Source: SFEL01 sp045592165 (lineage in GTDB: Bacteria > Bacillota > Clostridia > Christensenellales > CAG-138). From it: a stretch of DNA of 9,134 bases. The notes below the pieces were generated by a model. It was not told where the DNA came from, made no database searches, and was given only the letters and a program-made list of their open reading frames with translations. A program made the translations under genes and the position numbers. The stretch spans positions 1-9,134 of the forward strand of contig JAZNUG010000054.1 of the NCBI GenBank assembly GCA_045592165.1. The letters run 5' to 3'. Below are positions 5,471-9,134 of this stretch, piece by piece (positions within the stretch are counted from its first letter, which is position 1; each line of letters starts with the position of its first letter).

Positions 5471-5487
5471 AAATACTTTAAGTATTT
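5471..5487. promoter_or_regulatory. Palindromic operator-like site at the gltS transcription start
   Basis: AAATACTT-T-AAGTATTT is a perfect inverted repeat with 8-base arms and a single central base. It spans the predicted gltS transcription start (about 5486) and the first bases downstream, where a bound repressor would block initiation or early elongation. No regulator gene lies in the window, so the protein that binds is unknown. In an AT-rich spacer chance palindromes occur, though a perfect 8-base arm is uncommon. Confidence 0.5.
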
Positions 5488-5492
5488 TTTAT

Positions 5493-5520
5493 ATTATAGC
5501 ACGAAATCCTGCATTTTCAA
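5493..5520 (-). promoter_or_regulatory. Promoter of gltS
   Basis: Read on the minus strand: -35 TTGAAA (5520-5515), 16-base spacer, -10 TATAAT (5498-5493) preceded by TGC, an extended -10. The predicted start of transcription is near 5486, leaving a leader of about 80 bases. Good match to a sigma-A promoter. Confidence 0.75.
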
Positions 5521-5569
5521 CAGTTCATATTTTGTTAAGTTAAAAAATAAAAATGACAATTAACTTTGC

Positions 5570-5598
5570 ATGACAATGAAGCCCATACATGGTAAAAT
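5570..5598 (+). promoter_or_regulatory. Promoter of the C11 protease-zinc ribbon unit
   Basis: -35 ATGACA (5570-5575, five of six consensus bases), 17-base spacer, -10 TAAAAT (5593-5598) preceded by TGG, an extended -10. Predicted start is near 5605, with a leader of about 85 bases. The octamer ATGACAAT overlapping the -35 recurs at 5553-5560, 17 bases upstream. In the leader GCTAAA (5623-5628) and TTTAGC (5638-5643) can form a small hairpin. Confidence 0.65.
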
Positions 5599-5689
5599 CA
5601 TATATGTAGAAGTATGAACATGGCTAAAGGTTCTTCTTTTAGCTGCGTAATATGCAATAAACAAAGGGTAATCCGGGAAGGAGAAAACC

Positions 5690-8173
5690 ATGCAGAGAAA
5701 ACCCGGCGGCGGCGGCCGCAAAAAGAGAGTAACCGGCGGAGGCGGAAACGTCTTTAAACGGGGCGAAGGAATCAACAGCGGCAGCAGGCCAGGCGGAGCT
5801 TCCTCCGGCGGCAGCCGAGGCAGCGGCGATCGTTCCGGCGGTTCATCTCTGGGGCTGATAGCCCTTATCCTCAGCCTTGTTCTGGGCAAGGGAAACAACG
5901 GAAAAAAGGGCGGCCTGCTTAAGCGCATAATCGTCCTTATTATAATAATTGCCATTGCTTCTTCAGTTGTGAAGTGCATGGCCGGCGGCGTATCCGGCAT
6001 GTCCGGCATGCTGGATGATTATACCTCCCAGCAGGGAAGCTATGAGCCTGATCCCGGCTTTACCGTGGTGGAAACCCAGCCTGAGCCCACCCCCCAGCCT
6101 GCCACAGCCCCCACCGAAGCGGCTCCCGCAGATACTTCGGTATCCAATCAGGCCCGCGCAAAGCGCACAAAGATACTGGGCAACGGCAAGGATACATATA
6201 CCGTTATGGTATATATGTGCGGAACCGACCTGGAGAGCAATTACGGCATGGCCACCGCGGACCTCAATGAAATGCTGCACGCGGATATTTCCGAAAATGT
6301 GAATATCATCATTGAGACCGGCGGCACCAAAAAGTGGCAGAACACAGTAATCAACAGCAATACCAACCAGATTTATCAGATAAAGAACGAAGGTATTGCA
6401 AGGCTGCAGTCTGACATCGGCAAAAAGGCCATGACCAAGGCTTCCACCCTTACTGAGTTCATCGATTACTGCGAAACCAACTTCCCCGCAAACCGCTATG
6501 CCCTCATAATGTGGGATCACGGCGGAGGCTCAGCATCCGGCTACGGCTATGACGAGCAGTTCCCCAAAACCGCCATGACGCTGGATGTATTCAACAAGGC
6601 TCTCAAGGATGCCGGCTGCGTATTCGATTTCATAGGCTTTGACGCCTGCCTGATGGCTACCCTTGAAACCGCACTGGTTGCGGAGCAGTATGCGGATTAC
6701 TTCATCGCTTCCGAGGAAACCGAGCCCGGCTGCGGCTGGTATTACACCGGCTGGCTCACCGAGCTTTCCAAGAATACCTCCATGGATACCGTTGCCATAG
6801 GCAAGCGCATAATCGACGATTTTACCGTTGCCTGCCGTCAGCAGTCCGCTTCCAATCAGACCACCCTTTCCATTGTGGACCTTGCAGAGCTTGCAGGCAC
6901 CGTACCTGAGGCATTCAATGACTTTGCTTCTTCCACCATGGAGCTTATCGAGTCTGACAACTACGCAGTTGTATCCAATGCAAGGAGCAGGGCAAAGGAA
7001 TTTTCCTCCGGCATAAATCAGATTGACCTTATCCACTTTGCGGAAAATATGGGCACCGCTGAGAGCAGAGCCCTTGCAGAGGCCCTGAGGGACTGCGTAA
7101 AGTACAATCGCGTATCCCCCTCCCTCAAGAATGCCAACGGTATTTCCATCTTCTTCCCCTATAACCGTCTTTCTTCCATGAGCAGCATGGTGAATATCTA
7201 TGACGAGATAGGCATGGACGAAACCTATACCGCCTGCATCAGAAGCTTTGCCAGCATGGCATCCGGCGGTCAGCTGGTATCCAGCTCCACCGGTACTCCC
7301 CTTGATTCTCTCTTCGGCAGCATGACAGGTAGCGGAAACAGCGCGGATATGCTGAGCACCTTACTTAATTCCGCTCTGTCCGGCTCCTACGGCGGAAGCT
7401 CCTACAGCTCCGGTTCCGGCGCATATTCCGCAGGCAACAGCTATGCTGACCTTCTCAGCATGCTGGCTGGCGCAAGCTCCGGCTATTCCTGGATGGATTC
7501 CGGCCGCATGATGCAGAGCCAGGATTACTATGCTGAAAACTCTCTGGATGCATCCCGCATGACCGTTACAGACAAGAACGGCTCCAAGGTGCTTCAGCTT
7601 ACGGATGAGGAATGGGAGCTGGTTCAGGAGGTTGAGCTGAATGTATACGCCGATGACGGCGAAGGCTTTATCGACCTTGGTCTGGATAACACCTATTACT
7701 TTGACGATGACCTTGACCTGGTGATGGATTACGATAATACCTGGATCGCAATAAACGGCCAGGTAGTAAGCTACACCATGCAGAGCCACGATATAGACGG
7801 CGATACCTATGTTATAACCGGCAGCGTGCCCGCCCTGCTCAACGGTGAGCGTGTAGAGCTGATACTGGTATTCTCCGATAAGGACGAATACGGCACAGTG
7901 GCAGGCGCCCGCAAGGTATACGGCGAGGAAGAGACGGATACCGTCATGAGAGGTCTTATCGAGATAAAGGACGGCGACGTAATCGACTTCCTGTGCGATT
8001 ATTACAGCTATGAGGGCGAATACCTTGATACCTATATGCTGGGAAACCAGATGACTGTGGATGGCGAGCTGTTCATCAGCAATGTGGACATCGGCGAGGT
8101 AAGCCCCCTTGTAACCTACCGCCTTACGGATATCTACGGTAACCACTTCTGGACTGAGGCTATCCGGTATTAA
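5690..8173 (+). CDS. Membrane-anchored clostripain-family cysteine peptidase (C11)
   Basis: Family C11 enzymes are caspase-like endopeptidases of clan CD, generally cutting after basic residues. The 827-residue protein starts with a Gly/Arg/Ser-rich segment (1-52), a short hydrophobic stretch (53-66), then a basic KKGGLLKR and a strong membrane helix (about 80-95). This predicts an inside N-terminus and an outside catalytic part. A Pro/Thr/Glu-rich linker (about 118-150) follows. The catalytic domain (about 168-520) begins TYTVMVYMCGTDLESNYG and shows the His/Cys dyad: H277 in WDHGGG and C320 in GFDACLM. Residues 525-607 are Ser/Gly/Met/Tyr-rich, and 608-827 is an acidic region rich in predicted beta strands that I do not recognise. 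GGAAGGAG at 5676-5683 supports the start. Clostripain is matured by self-cleavage; basic sites between the dyad and the C-terminal part could allow this, but none can be assigned. Substrate is unknown. Confidence 0.88.
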   Translation: MQRKPGGGGRKKRVTGGGGNVFKRGEGINSGSRPGGASSGGSRGSGDRSGGSSLGLIALILSLVLGKGNNGKKGGLLKRIIVLIIIIAIASSVVKCMAGGVSGMSGMLDDYTSQQGSYEPDPGFTVVETQPEPTPQPATAPTEAAPADTSVSNQARAKRTKILGNGKDTYTVMVYMCGTDLESNYGMATADLNEMLHADISENVNIIIETGGTKKWQNTVINSNTNQIYQIKNEGIARLQSDIGKKAMTKASTLTEFIDYCETNFPANRYALIMWDHGGGSASGYGYDEQFPKTAMTLDVFNKALKDAGCVFDFIGFDACLMATLETALVAEQYADYFIASEETEPGCGWYYTGWLTELSKNTSMDTVAIGKRIIDDFTVACRQQSASNQTTLSIVDLAELAGTVPEAFNDFASSTMELIESDNYAVVSNARSRAKEFSSGINQIDLIHFAENMGTAESRALAEALRDCVKYNRVSPSLKNANGISIFFPYNRLSSMSSMVNIYDEIGMDETYTACIRSFASMASGGQLVSSSTGTPLDSLFGSMTGSGNSADMLSTLLNSALSGSYGGSSYSSGSGAYSAGNSYADLLSMLAGASSGYSWMDSGRMMQSQDYYAENSLDASRMTVTDKNGSKVLQLTDEEWELVQEVELNVYADDGEGFIDLGLDNTYYFDDDLDLVMDYDNTWIAINGQVVSYTMQSHDIDGDTYVITGSVPALLNGERVELILVFSDKDEYGTVAGARKVYGEEETDTVMRGLIEIKDGDVIDFLCDYYSYEGEYLDTYMLGNQMTVDGELFISNVDIGEVSPLVTYRLTDIYGNHFWTEAIRY

Positions 8174-8199
8174 TACAAAAAAACAAGGAGTAAGAATAA

Positions 8200-8514
8200 A
8201 TGGATTACAGGCTTAGCAGAAAAATCATGTGGATAGGCATAGACAGCGGACTGGTGCTGCTTGCCGCCAGCATGTGCTTCAAGAATGAAAAAATCGTGGT
8301 CGGCCTTATGATCGCCGCCGTTGCGGTATTTGCCCTTGGCATACTGCAGGCATTTCTGTTCTATAGGTGCCCCAAGTGCGGCTGCCGCCTTATCAGGCAC
8401 ACCGGCGGCATCCCCGAAAACTGCCCCAAGTGCGATGCATACCTTGCGCTGGAAGCAAAATACGAAAACGAGCTGAAACAGCAGCAGGATTCACAGGAAT
8501 CAGACCAGCAGTAA
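8200..8514 (+). CDS. Small two-helix membrane protein with a zinc ribbon
   Basis: I do not recognise a named family. The 104-residue protein has a hydrophobic segment at about 10-27 and another at about 32-54, joined by a short turn (FKNEK). A cytoplasmic zinc-ribbon-like module follows: CPKCGC at 57-62 and CPKC at 75-78, two CxxC knuckles 14 residues apart, as in many short zinc-ribbon domains. The C-terminus is a hydrophilic Gln/Glu/Ser tail (about 86-104). AAGGAG at 8185-8190 lies nine bases before the ATG. It begins 26 bases after the protease stop, with no terminator between them, so the two are very likely co-transcribed. A role in anchoring or regulating the protease is possible but rests only on position. 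Confidence 0.8.
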   Translation: MDYRLSRKIMWIGIDSGLVLLAASMCFKNEKIVVGLMIAAVAVFALGILQAFLFYRCPKCGCRLIRHTGGIPENCPKCDAYLALEAKYENELKQQQDSQESDQQ

Positions 8515-8524
8515 AAATCAGAAT

Positions 8525-8558
8525 AAAAAATTGCCGCCCCTATGGGCGGCAATTTTTA
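8525..8558. terminator. Strong bidirectional terminator
   Basis: AAAAATTGCCGCCC (8526-8539) and GGGCGGCAATTTTT (8544-8557) form a perfect 14-bp stem around CTAT. A-runs on the left and T-runs on the right make it a Rho-independent terminator in both directions. It ends the protease-zinc ribbon transcript (11 bases after the stop) and the convergent gene ending at 8609. Confidence 0.92.
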
Positions 8559-8608
8559 TTGCGATAGAATATTATTGTTTTTCAGCAATGCAGATGAAGG
8601 CGGGGCTG

Positions 8609-9134
8609 TTACCAAACCATCAATCCGCCGGCCTTGTTGCGGTCGATGCGGTAAAGCTGATTGGGCTCGATGAGACCGTCCTTCATGGCCCGGGCGATTT
8701 CATCGTATTCGCCGCTCAGCAGCTCAAAATCGGAAGCCACGAAGAAATTGCGGTCCTGCACCTTGAGAACCTTGTAATCAAAGTCAAAATCCGCAAACTG
8801 CTGCTTGATAAGCCGCATGGACTTGAAGAAGTCCTCGGGGATTTCATCGTCATTCACAGCCGCGGGCTGACCCTTCACATAATAGCAGAAGGGGTCTGCC
8901 TTGACAAGGCCTGCCATCAGCTCAGCGGGGGGCGCATAGGAAAAACGGCGCATGACGGTTTTAAGATCGTGCAGCAGTTCATCACTAAAGCTGTATTCAA
9001 TATTGGGCAGGCTGTACCACTTGCCCTCGAGGGCGGGCAGGAATACCCGGCCGCTGCCTGCATGAAGGGGGCCGGGAATGGCATCCTTATGGCCGTTTGC
9101 AAGGAGGAATATGTGGGCCATCGCCATTGTGCCG
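8609..9134 (-). CDS. Unrecognised protein, 5' end probably beyond the right edge
   Basis: I do not recognise the family. The reading frame is open from the stop (8611-8609) to the window edge. An ATG at 9127 would give 172 residues, but no ribosome-binding site is visible in the seven bases before it and the frame continues, so the real start may lie outside. The visible product is soluble-looking, without a clear membrane helix. Its N-terminal part contains HIFLLANGHKDAIPGPLHAG and WYSLPNIEYSFSDELLHDLK. The C-terminal part contains FADFDFDYKVLKVQDRNFFV, an acidic and aromatic segment, and ends LYRIDRNKAGGLMVW. Codon use resembles its neighbours, and long uninterrupted coding supports a real gene. 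It converges on the zinc-ribbon gene and shares the terminator at 8525-8558. Confidence 0.72.
   Translation of the reverse strand, partial: GTMAMAHIFLLANGHKDAIPGPLHAGSGRVFLPALEGKWYSLPNIEYSFSDELLHDLKTVMRRFSYAPPAELMAGLVKADPFCYYVKGQPAAVNDDEIPEDFFKSMRLIKQQFADFDFDYKVLKVQDRNFFVASDFELLSGEYDEIARAMKDGLIEPNQLYRIDRNKAGGLMVW

Noticed and set aside
7361..8146. Minus-strand open frame (261 codons) inside the protease gene
   Set aside because: It lies fully within a well-supported gene and its Val/Ile/Ala/Tyr composition is that of an antisense shadow.
8601..8609. CGGGGCTGT next to the last gene, resembling the left arm of the GGGGC palindrome
   Set aside because: There is no right arm (GCCCC) and no shared flank, so it is probably chance.

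Overview
The window looks like a chromosomal segment around the replication-initiator locus of a Gram-positive bacterium of the Bacillota, most likely class Clostridia and possibly an Oscillospirales-type gut organism. That placement is inferred from gene order (dnaA divergent from rpmH-rnpA-yidD-yidC-khpB), purine-rich Shine-Dalgarno sites, a clostripain-family (C11) protease and mixed, moderately GC-rich codon use. Genus cannot be told from the sequence alone. I see no mobile element, CRISPR array, tRNA, rRNA or defence system.

Left part (1-1023): the 5' two-fifths or so of dnaA lies on the minus strand, followed by a 415-base spacer between divergent dnaA and rpmH. The spacer holds two opposed DnaA-box-like 9-mers, a dnaA leader full of mutually exclusive stem-loops, a GC-rich palindrome, and a strong sigma-A promoter (TTGACA, 18 bases, TATAAT) for the rightward operon.

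Centre (1024-3883): rpmH (ribosomal protein L34), rnpA (RNase P protein), yidD, yidC (membrane insertase) and khpB/jag (KH-R3H RNA-binding protein) form one rightward block. rnpA/yidD and yidC/khpB overlap. The rpmH-rnpA and yidD-yidC gaps carry small perfect hairpins, including copies of a GGGGC-n-GCCCC palindrome also present upstream of dnaA. The block ends at a strong terminator. The mnmE gene that often follows jag in Firmicutes is absent.

Right part (3977-9134): a minus-strand gene for a GltS-family sodium/glutamate symporter converges on khpB and has its own promoter with a perfect palindrome at the predicted start of transcription. Divergent from it is a two-gene unit: a large membrane-anchored C11 cysteine protease, then a small two-helix membrane protein with a zinc ribbon. 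A bidirectional terminator separates that unit from an unrecognised minus-strand gene that runs to the window's end.

Most genes are ordinary housekeeping genes. The parts worth a second look are regulatory: the dnaA leader, the repeated palindromes and the gltS operator-like site. The protease/zinc-ribbon pair also merits attention. I do not see clear evidence of a wholly new system.
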